Assembly: GCA_041623475.1 (NCBI GenBank)
Contig: JBFJWU010000010.1
Span: forward strand, 1-20,438
Origin: JBFJWU01 sp041623475 [NCBI: bacterium]
GTDB taxonomy: Bacteria; J088
DNA length: 20,438 nt
Direction: 5' to 3'
The notes under the pieces are model-generated. The model searched no databases, was not told where the DNA came from, and saw only the letters and a list, made by a program, of their open reading frames with translations. Of the stretch, positions 7,601-14,090 are shown piece after piece. Within the stretch, counting starts at the first letter, position 1. Each line of letters opens with the position of its first letter. A program made the translations under genes and the position numbers.

Positions 7601-7604
7601 AGGA
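7601..7604 (+). promoter_or_regulatory. Shine-Dalgarno AGGA supporting the start at 7613
   Basis: AGGA at 7601-7604 has an 8-nt spacer to ATG 7613. The ATG at 7604 overlaps the site itself and cannot use it. The small subunit is therefore taken to begin MENLTLVEI. Confidence 0.6.
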
Positions 7605-7612
7605 TGAATGCA

Positions 7613-8017
7613 ATGGAAAACCTGACCTTGGTCGAAATCGCAGCACAGACCACCATTGTCGGCATGAGCGTGGTTTTTGTGGCTCTGTTTTTCCTGTACG
7701 TCTATATCGAAACGTTTCGCCGAATTTTCAGTGACGAGCCCCGTTCGGCAAAGAAAAGCGCGCCCAAAACTGTGACATCGGTTACAAAACCAACATCGCC
7801 GGAACACGACGCCGCCGTCCCAGCCGAACCTGAAACAGAATCCAGTGATGACGAAATGATCGCCGTTGCTGCGGCCGTGGCCGTGGCCCTTGTAAAATCA
7901 CAACACGCGGCGGCTGCGGCGGCGGCAGCCGCAAATTCCGGCCCCAGCGCGTGGCGGAGTGCGGGTCGGCTGGCGGCGCTGGCCCGGCGCAGCAGCCGGC
8001 CACTGCGGACAAATTAG
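7613..8017 (+). CDS. oadG: small membrane subunit (OadG/MmdD type) of a Na+-translocating decarboxylase
   Basis: The 134-residue protein has one N-terminal membrane helix (about residues 10-32, IVGMSVVFVALFFLYVYI) followed by a polar linker, an acidic stretch (EPETESSDDEMIAVAAAVAVAL), an alanine tract and a basic C-terminus containing SAWRSAGRLAAL. This is the layout of the gamma subunit of oxaloacetate decarboxylase and the delta subunit of methylmalonyl-CoA decarboxylase. These hold the cytoplasmic carboxyltransferase and biotin parts against the membrane beta subunit. The biotin carrier starts 19 bp after its stop and the beta subunit follows, confirming the assignment by context. Low complexity (Ala run at about 7906-7932) makes homology weak. 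The expected alpha subunit gene normally lies next to it but is absent. Confidence 0.82.
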   Translation: MENLTLVEIAAQTTIVGMSVVFVALFFLYVYIETFRRIFSDEPRSAKKSAPKTVTSVTKPTSPEHDAAVPAEPETESSDDEMIAVAAAVAVALVKSQHAAAAAAAAANSGPSAWRSAGRLAALARRSSRPLRTN

Positions 8018-8036
8018 CATCCAGGAGCATTAAGTT

Positions 8037-8471
8037 ATGCGGACCTATGAAATCGTCGTAAACGGACGGACCTTTGCAGTTGAGGTCCAGGACATTACAG
8101 CATCCAGGGCCAAAGTCAAGGTCGATGGTACGTCTTACGAAGTTGACATTCCTGCCAGCGCTGGCCCGGCAATTCCGGCCGCCCCGGCAGCTTCGATTGC
8201 GCCTGCGGCGACACCAGCGCCGACACCGGCACCCAGTGCGCCGTCTGGTGGCAGCGGCGACGGCAATATTACAGCACCGATGCCGGGCGTTGTCTGGGAA
8301 GTTCCGGTCAAGGTCGGCGATTCCGTCGAGGCTGGCAGCACGGTCATCGTTATCGAAGCGATGAAGATGGAAAACGATGTCAAGACACCGATTTCCGGAA
8401 CGGTTAAGGAACTGCCCGTTGGCAAGGGCGACGAAGTCGCTGTTGGCCAGACGCTGGTCATAGTCGAGTAG
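8037..8471 (+). CDS. biotin carboxyl carrier subunit of the Na+-translocating decarboxylase
   Basis: This 144-residue protein has a short N-terminal domain (YEIVVNGRTFAVEVQDI), an Ala/Pro-rich flexible linker (about 41-70) and a biotinyl domain. The biotinylation site is EAMKM, with lysine 110. The carried carboxyl group would be delivered to the beta subunit for decarboxylation. A stand-alone carrier is typical of methylmalonyl-CoA (MmdC) and glutaconyl-CoA decarboxylases. In oxaloacetate decarboxylase the biotin domain is fused to the alpha subunit, so this favours an acyl-CoA substrate, though the gene set alone does not prove it. AGGAG (8023-8027) lies 9 nt before the ATG. The beta subunit begins 19 bp downstream. 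A holocarboxylase ligase elsewhere would be needed for biotin loading. Confidence 0.92.
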   Translation: MRTYEIVVNGRTFAVEVQDITASRAKVKVDGTSYEVDIPASAGPAIPAAPAASIAPAATPAPTPAPSAPSGGSGDGNITAPMPGVVWEVPVKVGDSVEAGSTVIVIEAMKMENDVKTPISGTVKELPVGKGDEVAVGQTLVIVE

Positions 8472-8490
8472 CCTGGCGGAGGGCACCGGA

Positions 8491-9648
8491 ATGGAATCCT
8501 TGCTGCATCTGCTGGCCCAGGTATGGGCCAAAACCGGGTTTTCAAACCTGGCCTGGGGTCATCTTTTGATGATCGGCGTTGGGGTCACATTTATTACCCT
8601 GGCGATTCGCAAACATTACGAACCACTCCTGCTGGTCCCCATCGGATTTGGAATCCTGATGGCCAATATTCCCTTGCCAGAAGGATTTCAACTGATCAGC
8701 CCGGAGTTCATGACCGGCGGCGAACCCACCGCCGTCATGGATTTTCTGTATTCCGGGGTCATCCAGGGCTTTTACCCGCCCCTGATCTTCCTGGGTATCG
8801 GGGCGCTCACTGATTTTTCGACCCTGATCGCAAATCCAAAACTGGTATTGCTGGGCGCGGCGGCCCAGATGGGTATTTTTGCTGCACTCGCCGGCGCGTT
8901 GATGTTGGGTTTTGACCCACTTGAAGCCAGTGCGATTGGAATTATTGGTGGTGCCGACGGCCCCACTTCAATCTTTCTCTCATCGCAGCTGGCACCGCAC
9001 TTGATCGCCCCTGTTGCCATCGCGGCCTATAGCTACATGGCGCTGGTGCCGGTTATCCAGCCACCGGTCATGTATCTATTGACCACCAAAGAGCAGCGAA
9101 AAATCAAGATGCCGCCGGCACGCAGCGCAACCAAGCGCGAACGAATCCTGTTCCCGATCGTCTCGTTTTTGATTTGCACTTTGATTGCACCTGGTGCTGT
9201 TGTCCTGCTGGGAATGCTGTTTTTTGGCAACCTGATGCGCGAATGCGGTGTCACGGACCGTCTGTCCAATACCGCCCGCAACCAGTTCATTGACATCGTG
9301 ACAATCCTGCTGGGCGTCAGTGTCGGGGCCAGTGCCTCTGCCGAGGTGTTCCTGCAGCCGACATCTGTAAAAATCTTTGCCCTTGGCGCATTCAGTTTCG
9401 TAATGGCAACGGCGTTTGGGGTTTTGTTTGCCCAGCTGATGAACCTGGTTGCCAAAGAGAAAATAAACCCTTTGATAGGGGCCGCAGGTGTTTCTGCAGT
9501 TCCCGATTCGGCCCGCGTGGTCCAGCAGATCGGTGCCAAGGAAGACCCTTCGAACTTCCTGCTGATGCACGCAATGGCACCAAACCTGGCTGGCGTTATC
9601 GGTTCGGCGATCGCTGCCGGGGTTCTCTGGAGCCTGTTCGGTACCTGA
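8491..9648 (+). CDS. oadB: beta subunit of a Na+-translocating decarboxylase
   Basis: The 385-residue polytopic membrane protein decarboxylates carboxybiotin and couples this to Na+ export. The signature region IGIIGGADGPTSIFLSSQL (149-167) contains the aspartate (D156) that corresponds to the Na+-site residue of OadB. Other family features are FLGIGALTDFSTLIANPK (100-117) and, near the C-terminus, a GAAGVSAVPDSARVVQ segment and a HAMAPNLAGVIGSAIAAG segment. The length fits OadB, MmdB and GcdB, which cannot be told apart by eye. GGAGGG (8478-8483) lies 7 nt before the ATG. It is the last gene of the three-gene set; a weak hairpin follows in the 58-bp gap before the next operon. The enzyme would help build a sodium-motive force, which suits a marine lifestyle. 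Confidence 0.94.
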   Translation: MESLLHLLAQVWAKTGFSNLAWGHLLMIGVGVTFITLAIRKHYEPLLLVPIGFGILMANIPLPEGFQLISPEFMTGGEPTAVMDFLYSGVIQGFYPPLIFLGIGALTDFSTLIANPKLVLLGAAAQMGIFAALAGALMLGFDPLEASAIGIIGGADGPTSIFLSSQLAPHLIAPVAIAAYSYMALVPVIQPPVMYLLTTKEQRKIKMPPARSATKRERILFPIVSFLICTLIAPGAVVLLGMLFFGNLMRECGVTDRLSNTARNQFIDIVTILLGVSVGASASAEVFLQPTSVKIFALGAFSFVMATAFGVLFAQLMNLVAKEKINPLIGAAGVSAVPDSARVVQQIGAKEDPSNFLLMHAMAPNLAGVIGSAIAAGVLWSLFGT

Positions 9649-9665
9649 TTCGGACCGTCGCGGTG

Positions 9666-9680
9666 CCTGATATGATCAGG
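9666..9680 (+). terminator. weak hairpin after the decarboxylase genes
   Basis: CCTGAT (9666-9671) and ATCAGG (9675-9680) form a perfect 6-bp stem with a 3-nt loop, followed by TTGTTGCTT. The stem is short and the tail only moderately T-rich, so it may be an inefficient terminator or a chance palindrome. Confidence 0.28.
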
Positions 9681-9706
9681 TTGTTGCTTCGTTATCACGG
9701 GTCAAT

Positions 9707-11032
9707 ATGTTGAATAATCTTTTTGACGTGTTTCGCGCAGCGCTGGCTCTGGCCATTGCGTTTGCCGTAGGGTTCGTCGCCCGCGACGGTGAGTTCCTGA
9801 AACTGCAAGTACTGAGGGATGCCGTCACCGGGCTTCAAGCTGTCCGTTTCCAGGTCTCCCTCCCGGACAATCCGTACGAGACGTGGCTGTGGCAGGAAGG
9901 CCCCGCGACAAATGCAGGTGTAACCCGGATCGACCCGAAGCGAGCTGCCCCCGGATACACGTTGTATACCTCAACTGCAGAGCACGCCGCATTCCTTGTC
10001 GACCAGCAGGGAAACCTGACACACAAATGGGCACGAAGGCTTGATGCCATTCCGGGCCTGCTCGATGGCAGGCCCGAGGCTGAACGTTGGCTGGCCCGCC
10101 AGGACTTCATTTACTATCGCGCATCACGAGCCTTTGCCAACGGCGACCTGCTGGCACTGGTCGTCGTCTTTGGTGAAACGCCATGGGCCATTGGCGCAGT
10201 CATGCTGGACAAAAACAGCGATGTCCGGTGGGTCACTCAATACCGAACCCATCACGACATTGATGTCGGGCCGGATGGGAACATTTATCTTTTGTCCCAG
10301 GAAATCCTGGCATCCCCTCCCCGGGGCCAGGAATACCTGCAACGGCCATTGTTTGATGACGGCGTACTCGTCCTCGACCGATCCGGCAATGAGTTGCGTC
10401 ATGTCTCGCTACTAAAAGCCATTCGAAATTCTGAGTACGCCCACATTCTCTTCGACGCCCACGACCCACGGGGCGACCTGCTGCACACCAACACTATTGA
10501 TGTCGTCACCCCGGGGCAGGCAGAATTGTTCCCATTCCTGGCCACCGGACAAGTCGTTGTAAATTTCCGCAACCTCGATTTCATGGCTGCGGTTGACCTC
10601 GACTCAGAAGAAATTACCTGGGCGCTGGCCGGACCCTGGCGCCAATCCCACGACCCCGATCTGCTGGACAATGGACGGATCCTGATGTTTGACAACTTGT
10701 CAATTCCAGGGTGGTCGCGGGTCATTGAACTTGACCCGCAAACGCAAGTGATCAACTGGCAGTACCGCGGGACTCCGGAAGATCCGTTGCGCAGCGACAC
10801 CCTGGCCCGCCAGCAGCGACTTGCCAATGGAAATACGCTGATTACCTCATCTCTGCAAGCACGCCTGGTCGAAGTAACCCCGGATCACCAGGTGGTTTGG
10901 GAATATTTCCATCCGAACCACACCCGACACAATGGCCGGAACTGGATTCCGGTCCTGACAGGTGGTAACCGGTATACTCTAGAAGAACTGCCCTTCCTGA
11001 ACGACCAACCCGCCGGGAGCGACGCATTTTGA
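9707..11032 (+). CDS. membrane-anchored arylsulfotransferase-like beta-propeller protein
   Basis: The 441-residue protein begins with an N-terminal membrane anchor (about 8-25), so the rest should lie in the periplasm. The remainder resembles the arylsulfotransferase (ASST) superfamily. Propeller blades carry THHDIDVGPDGNIYLLSQE (181-199), then LLHTNTIDVV (258-267), then SHDPDLLDNGRILMFDN (314-330), and later RLANGNTLITSS and VWEYFHP. Histidines 182/183, 260 and 315 occupy positions where ASST has conserved and catalytic histidines. ASST transfers sulfate between phenolic compounds without PAPS. Whether this homologue does so, or acts on a lipid or glycan, is unknown. The stop overlaps the next start (TTGA, 11029-11032), tying it to a five-gene operon that also contains a PAPS-type sulfotransferase. 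The ribosome binding site is weak. Confidence 0.8.
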   Translation: MLNNLFDVFRAALALAIAFAVGFVARDGEFLKLQVLRDAVTGLQAVRFQVSLPDNPYETWLWQEGPATNAGVTRIDPKRAAPGYTLYTSTAEHAAFLVDQQGNLTHKWARRLDAIPGLLDGRPEAERWLARQDFIYYRASRAFANGDLLALVVVFGETPWAIGAVMLDKNSDVRWVTQYRTHHDIDVGPDGNIYLLSQEILASPPRGQEYLQRPLFDDGVLVLDRSGNELRHVSLLKAIRNSEYAHILFDAHDPRGDLLHTNTIDVVTPGQAELFPFLATGQVVVNFRNLDFMAAVDLDSEEITWALAGPWRQSHDPDLLDNGRILMFDNLSIPGWSRVIELDPQTQVINWQYRGTPEDPLRSDTLARQQRLANGNTLITSSLQARLVEVTPDHQVVWEYFHPNHTRHNGRNWIPVLTGGNRYTLEELPFLNDQPAGSDAF

Positions 11033-11274
11033 ACCATCAGTCATTCCAGTTCGTCTTGATTGCGGTTTCGATTTTTGCGTGGCCGGGATTTTTAATGGCT
11101 TATGTTGGTCCCGGCGCTGGTATCAGTCTAATTGGCTCGCTTGTTGGTGTTATTTCGGCAATTGTCCTGTCCCTCGTCGTAATTCTCTTTAAACCGATCC
11201 GGCGCATCCTGCGTGCGCGCAAAAACAGCGAACCGCCTGCCAACGGCGACGCCGCTGCCGGCGAGGACAACTGA
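11029..11274 (+). CDS. small membrane protein with AYVGPGAG motif
   Basis: The 81-residue protein starts with TTG in a 4-bp overlap with the preceding stop. The first 20 residues are hydrophobic and could be a signal peptide ending before AYVGPGAG (about 24-31). A second membrane helix follows (IGSLVGVISAIVLSLVVIL), then a strongly basic patch (KPIRRILRARK) at the inner face and an acidic, alanine-rich tail. The basic patch places the C-terminus in the cytoplasm. I recognise the motif from small uncharacterised proteins that occur in surface-modification gene clusters, but I know of no assigned function. Its place between an ASST-like protein and an EMC3-like protein suggests a subunit or client of this system. 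The next gene starts 11 bp downstream. Confidence 0.75.
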   Translation: MNHQSFQFVLIAVSIFAWPGFLMAYVGPGAGISLIGSLVGVISAIVLSLVVILFKPIRRILRARKNSEPPANGDAAAGEDN

Positions 11275-11285
11275 AAACCTGAATC

Positions 11286-12038
11286 GTGGGTTTTTTTGAC
11301 CTTGCGGTGCCGCTGCTGGATGCGGCCTATGATGTCTTGCCGACCCTGCCGTCGCCCCTGCTTGTCACGATCATCCTGGGATTCACATGTGGTGCCGGGT
11401 CAATGTGGCTGTACGCAGCAATATCGCCCCAGGCGGAATTGACGGTGCTCAAGAACCGAGTTCGCGAACTTCGCCAGGCGATCTCCGACACAGATGACGA
11501 AGACGAACTGCTGAACCTGACCCGGCAATTGTTGGCCGCCTCGTTTGCACATCTCCGCAAGGTCATCCTGCCTGTCGTTTTGTCGTCAATTCCGGTTCTG
11601 TTTGTCGCTGTCTGGATTGACCGACAGTTCTCGCTGGTAGAGCCCCAACCCGGGCGCATCGTTGCCATCAACTGGGAACCGCCATCAATCGCCGTACACC
11701 CCGAATCAGCGGATCTGGTCGAGGCACCGGGTGGACTTGAGCTGACCTGGCCCGGCAGTGGACACGTCACAGTCCCAACGGTGGCGGCGGATACGATCCA
11801 GCTGACGATGGAGCGGCCACCGGCACTGCTGCACAAACGCCAGTGGTGGAACATCCTGTTTGGCAACCCGGCAGGATACCTGCCGGATCAGGCAGGTATC
11901 GATCAAATTTCTGTTGAATGGCCACAACGCCACTGGTTGCCTTGGGGTCCCCCGTGGGCGAGCGGTCCGCTTGCGGTCTTCTTCGTCATTATTTTTGCAA
12001 TTTCAATGATCATCAAGACGGCTGTGAAGCTACAATGA
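11286..12038 (+). CDS. EMC3/DUF106-like (Oxa1-superfamily) membrane protein
   Basis: The 250-residue protein begins with GTG. It has a membrane helix after LPSPLLVTIILGF (about 24-45), a charged coiled-coil segment (about 49-85, with LKNRVRELRQAI and DDEDELLNL), a second helix (LRKVILPVVLSSIPVLFVAVWI, about 91-111), a 115-residue extracytoplasmic region, and a third helix near the C-terminus (about 228-245). The order helix, coiled coil, helix with a PV...IPVLF pattern resembles archaeal DUF106 and eukaryotic EMC3/TMCO1 proteins of the Oxa1 insertase superfamily. Here the loop between helices two and three is greatly enlarged. Insertase activity is inferred. Its stop overlaps the sulfotransferase start (ATGA, 12035-12038), so the operon is coupled. 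No strong Shine-Dalgarno is visible; the next in-frame ATG is inside the first helix, which supports GTG. Confidence 0.75.
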   Translation: MGFFDLAVPLLDAAYDVLPTLPSPLLVTIILGFTCGAGSMWLYAAISPQAELTVLKNRVRELRQAISDTDDEDELLNLTRQLLAASFAHLRKVILPVVLSSIPVLFVAVWIDRQFSLVEPQPGRIVAINWEPPSIAVHPESADLVEAPGGLELTWPGSGHVTVPTVAADTIQLTMERPPALLHKRQWWNILFGNPAGYLPDQAGIDQISVEWPQRHWLPWGPPWASGPLAVFFVIIFAISMIIKTAVKLQ

Positions 12039-13156
12039 CCGCTCCGCCTGATCCCATCGCTGCACCACCGAAAACACCGGGATGGGTTCGCTGGTTCGGC
12101 CGGCATATCGAGCGACATCCGCGGTTTTGGCGGCGACTGGCCGCAATCGAAAGCTGGTTCCTTGAGGAACGGCTCGCTGACATCCGGATCGACCGTCCGG
12201 TCTATGTCTGCGGCTTGGCCAGATCCGGCACCACGGCAATCCTTGAACGCCTGTCCACCCACCCGGACATGACAGGCCATCAATATCGGGATTTCCCGTT
12301 CGTCTATACACCCTACTGGTGGAACTGGTTCCTGCGGTTCTCCCAAACGGCGCCATCGGAACGCAGCGAACGACTTCACGGCGACCGAATCCACGTGACG
12401 CCCGATAGTCCCGAGGCCATGGAAGAGTCGTTCTGGATGGGACACTTCCCGAACCTTCACGACCTCAGTTCAGCCCACATCCTGGGCATGGAAACAAATA
12501 ACCAGGACTTTGAACGGTTTTACGCAGACCACATTCGCAAACTGATACTGGTTCGCCGAGCCAGTCGTTACCTGGCCAAGAATAATTACAATGTCACGCG
12601 AATTGGCTATCTCCTGCGCCTGTTTCCTGATGCGCGGATCGTTGTTCCGTTTCGTAGTCCCGTCGCCCACGTCGCCTCGCTGGTCAAGCAACATCGTCGA
12701 TTCCTGGAGATCCACAGCCGGTTTCCGTATGCCAGGGATCACATGCGCCGCGTCGGGCATTTCGAATTCGGTGCTGATCGTCGGCCCGTTCACACCGGGG
12801 ATACGAACGCCCTGCAAATGACTGTGGCCGCCTGGGATCAGAAGCTGGAGTCGACTGGCTATGCGCACCAATGGGCGGCAATCTACGATCACGTTGTCAG
12901 GTTGTTTCATCAGCGCGACCTGGCAAACAACGTCATGGTTGTCAGCTACGATCGCCTTTGTCACGAACCCGAAATCCAGTTCCGCCGAATTGCAGAATTT
13001 TGTGAACTCAGTTTCGATGACAGCCAGATTCATAGCCTGTCGCACGACCTTGCGGCGCCGGAATACTACAAGCCAGATTTAGAGGACGACGAAATTGAAA
13101 CAATACACGCCTCAACACACGAAACGCATTCGCAGATCACTGCATTGGCTGAATAA
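12035..13156 (+). CDS. PAPS-dependent sulfotransferase family protein
   Basis: The 373-residue protein has the 5'-phosphosulfate-binding loop YVCGLARSGTTAIL (57-70) and a 3'-phosphate-binding segment RIVVPFRSPVAHVASLV (201-217), with R207 and S215 in the expected places. The middle (SHILG-like, ETNNQDFERFYADHIRKL) and C-terminal parts fit the Sulfotransfer family. It transfers sulfate from PAPS to an acceptor that the sequence does not reveal, and has no signal peptide, so it is cytoplasmic. The open frame extends upstream to 11918, but the ATG at 12035, in a 4-bp overlap with the upstream stop, is clearly the coupled start. The 3' end overlaps the following gene by 62 bp. PAPS synthesis genes are not in this window. 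Confidence 0.9.
   Translation: MTAPPDPIAAPPKTPGWVRWFGRHIERHPRFWRRLAAIESWFLEERLADIRIDRPVYVCGLARSGTTAILERLSTHPDMTGHQYRDFPFVYTPYWWNWFLRFSQTAPSERSERLHGDRIHVTPDSPEAMEESFWMGHFPNLHDLSSAHILGMETNNQDFERFYADHIRKLILVRRASRYLAKNNYNVTRIGYLLRLFPDARIVVPFRSPVAHVASLVKQHRRFLEIHSRFPYARDHMRRVGHFEFGADRRPVHTGDTNALQMTVAAWDQKLESTGYAHQWAAIYDHVVRLFHQRDLANNVMVVSYDRLCHEPEIQFRRIAEFCELSFDDSQIHSLSHDLAAPEYYKPDLEDDEIETIHASTHETHSQITALAE
13082..13086 (+). promoter_or_regulatory. internal Shine-Dalgarno GAGGA for the TTG start at 13095
   Basis: GAGGA lies inside the 3' end of the sulfotransferase gene, 8 nt before TTG 13095. No other ATG, GTG or TTG codon occurs in that frame before the signal peptide, so this site decides the start. 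Confidence 0.6.
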
Positions 13157-14090
13157 TCGGCCGGCCCAGATTGACATCGGTACCGCCACAGGGCGGGTTG
13201 GCGGTCTTGCCCGGTACGTCATAGCCGTCGCGGTCGTGATCGTGGCCCAACCGGCATTCGCCGATTCAGACGCGCTGACCCGGTACGTGGTCGAGCAAAC
13301 GGCGCATCTGGACGACCGCGCCATGAAGGACGCTCCCCGGCTATCCCGGGACGAGATTCGCCAGGCACTTGACGGCGACTTGATTATTAAAAAGGCCAAC
13401 CTGCCAGGGTCTGCGGACTTACGCTACGTCTTTGTTGCCCGCGCGCTCAACGCCGACGCGGCTGACCTGTGGCGAACGGTGCTTGACCGTGAGCACTATC
13501 CCCTTTTTAACGAGAACATCACCGAGGCCTTCATCGTCCAGATGGGCGAAGATCGATTCCAGTTATACAACGTCCTTGAAGCACCACTGGTCAGCACCCG
13601 CCACCAGGTTCTGGATTGCATGGTCAATACGAAGATCTTCCAGACCTCAAACGGTGTCATCTGGGAACATTACTGGTCGCTGGTCCCGGACGTGACCACG
13701 CAGATCCCCCAGGTATTGGCCGGCGGCAAATTCACACGGATCACCCCGGATGATGTCGACGGTGCAGTTATTGTTCAGCGCAACGACGGTTCATGGCTGC
13801 AGTTCCCGCTGCCGGATGGTCGTACCTGGATCGAGACGTTCCTGGTCAACCACCCCGGGGGGCGGATTCCGGAATGGATTGTCAACAAGGTCGCCGGCCG
13901 GGCTGCTGAAAACACTACAGAGTCGTATCAGGATTGGGCCGCGTCAGAAGCTCGCAGGCATGCAGATGCGGCCCACGCACCGATCCTGTCACCAGATGGC
14001 CGTTTTGTTCCGCCAGCTACAATCGCGGTGGGGGTGACTCCGAATAGCGCAAAGCCTGGTAGTGCAGAAACGCAAAATACAAACCAATAG
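13095..14090 (+). CDS. exported START/SRPBCC-like protein
   Basis: The 331-residue protein has a long basic N-region (about 38 residues with KRIRR), a hydrophobic core (YVIAVAVVIVA) and a likely cleavage site after AFA (residue 56), so it is probably exported. The mature part looks like a START-type lipid-binding domain: LRYVFVARALNADAADLWRT with REHYPLFNENI, then NVLEAPLVSTRHQV, WEHYWSLVPD, and WIETFLVNHPGGRIPEWIVNK at the end of the fold. START domains bind lipids or other hydrophobic ligands in a cavity. The alanine- and polar-rich C-terminus is probably disordered. The start is a TTG with a good ribosome binding site inside the upstream gene, giving a 62-bp overlap. The 3' end overlaps the convergent ceramidase-like gene by 74 bp. 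The ligand is unknown; a sulfated lipid would fit the operon. Confidence 0.8.
   Translation: MKQYTPQHTKRIRRSLHWLNNRPAQIDIGTATGRVGGLARYVIAVAVVIVAQPAFADSDALTRYVVEQTAHLDDRAMKDAPRLSRDEIRQALDGDLIIKKANLPGSADLRYVFVARALNADAADLWRTVLDREHYPLFNENITEAFIVQMGEDRFQLYNVLEAPLVSTRHQVLDCMVNTKIFQTSNGVIWEHYWSLVPDVTTQIPQVLAGGKFTRITPDDVDGAVIVQRNDGSWLQFPLPDGRTWIETFLVNHPGGRIPEWIVNKVAGRAAENTTESYQDWAASEARRHADAAHAPILSPDGRFVPPATIAVGVTPNSAKPGSAETQNTNQ

Larger units (their letters stand above)
7282..7612. promoter_or_regulatory. 331-bp divergent non-coding region between dehydrogenase and decarboxylase genes
   Basis: This is the only stretch over 300 bp without a gene. It should carry the promoters for the minus-strand dehydrogenase genes and the plus-strand decarboxylase genes. 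On the minus side there is a TTGACC followed by an AT-rich segment with a direct repeat of TAAAG (about 7315-7331), which may be promoter or operator sequence, but the spacing is not canonical. On the plus side two hairpins occur (7439-7482 and 7551-7579). A small interrupted inverted repeat GCAGG/CCTGC lies at 7375-7386. I see no convincing short gene; the open frame on the minus strand at 7448-7807 overlaps the next gene antisense and has no family signature. Confidence 0.55.

Noticed and set aside
7448-7807. Open frame on the minus strand across the divergent region and the start of the decarboxylase small subunit
   Set aside because: It has no family signature and overlaps a supported gene with a good ribosome binding site.
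7905-7932. Trinucleotide repeat as a phase-variation tract
   Set aside because: The GCG/GCA mixture encodes an alanine linker and is imperfect; changes of whole codons would not shift the frame.
9666-9680. Strong intrinsic terminator after oadB
   Set aside because: The stem is only 6 bp with a mixed T/G tail, so it is kept only as a weak candidate.
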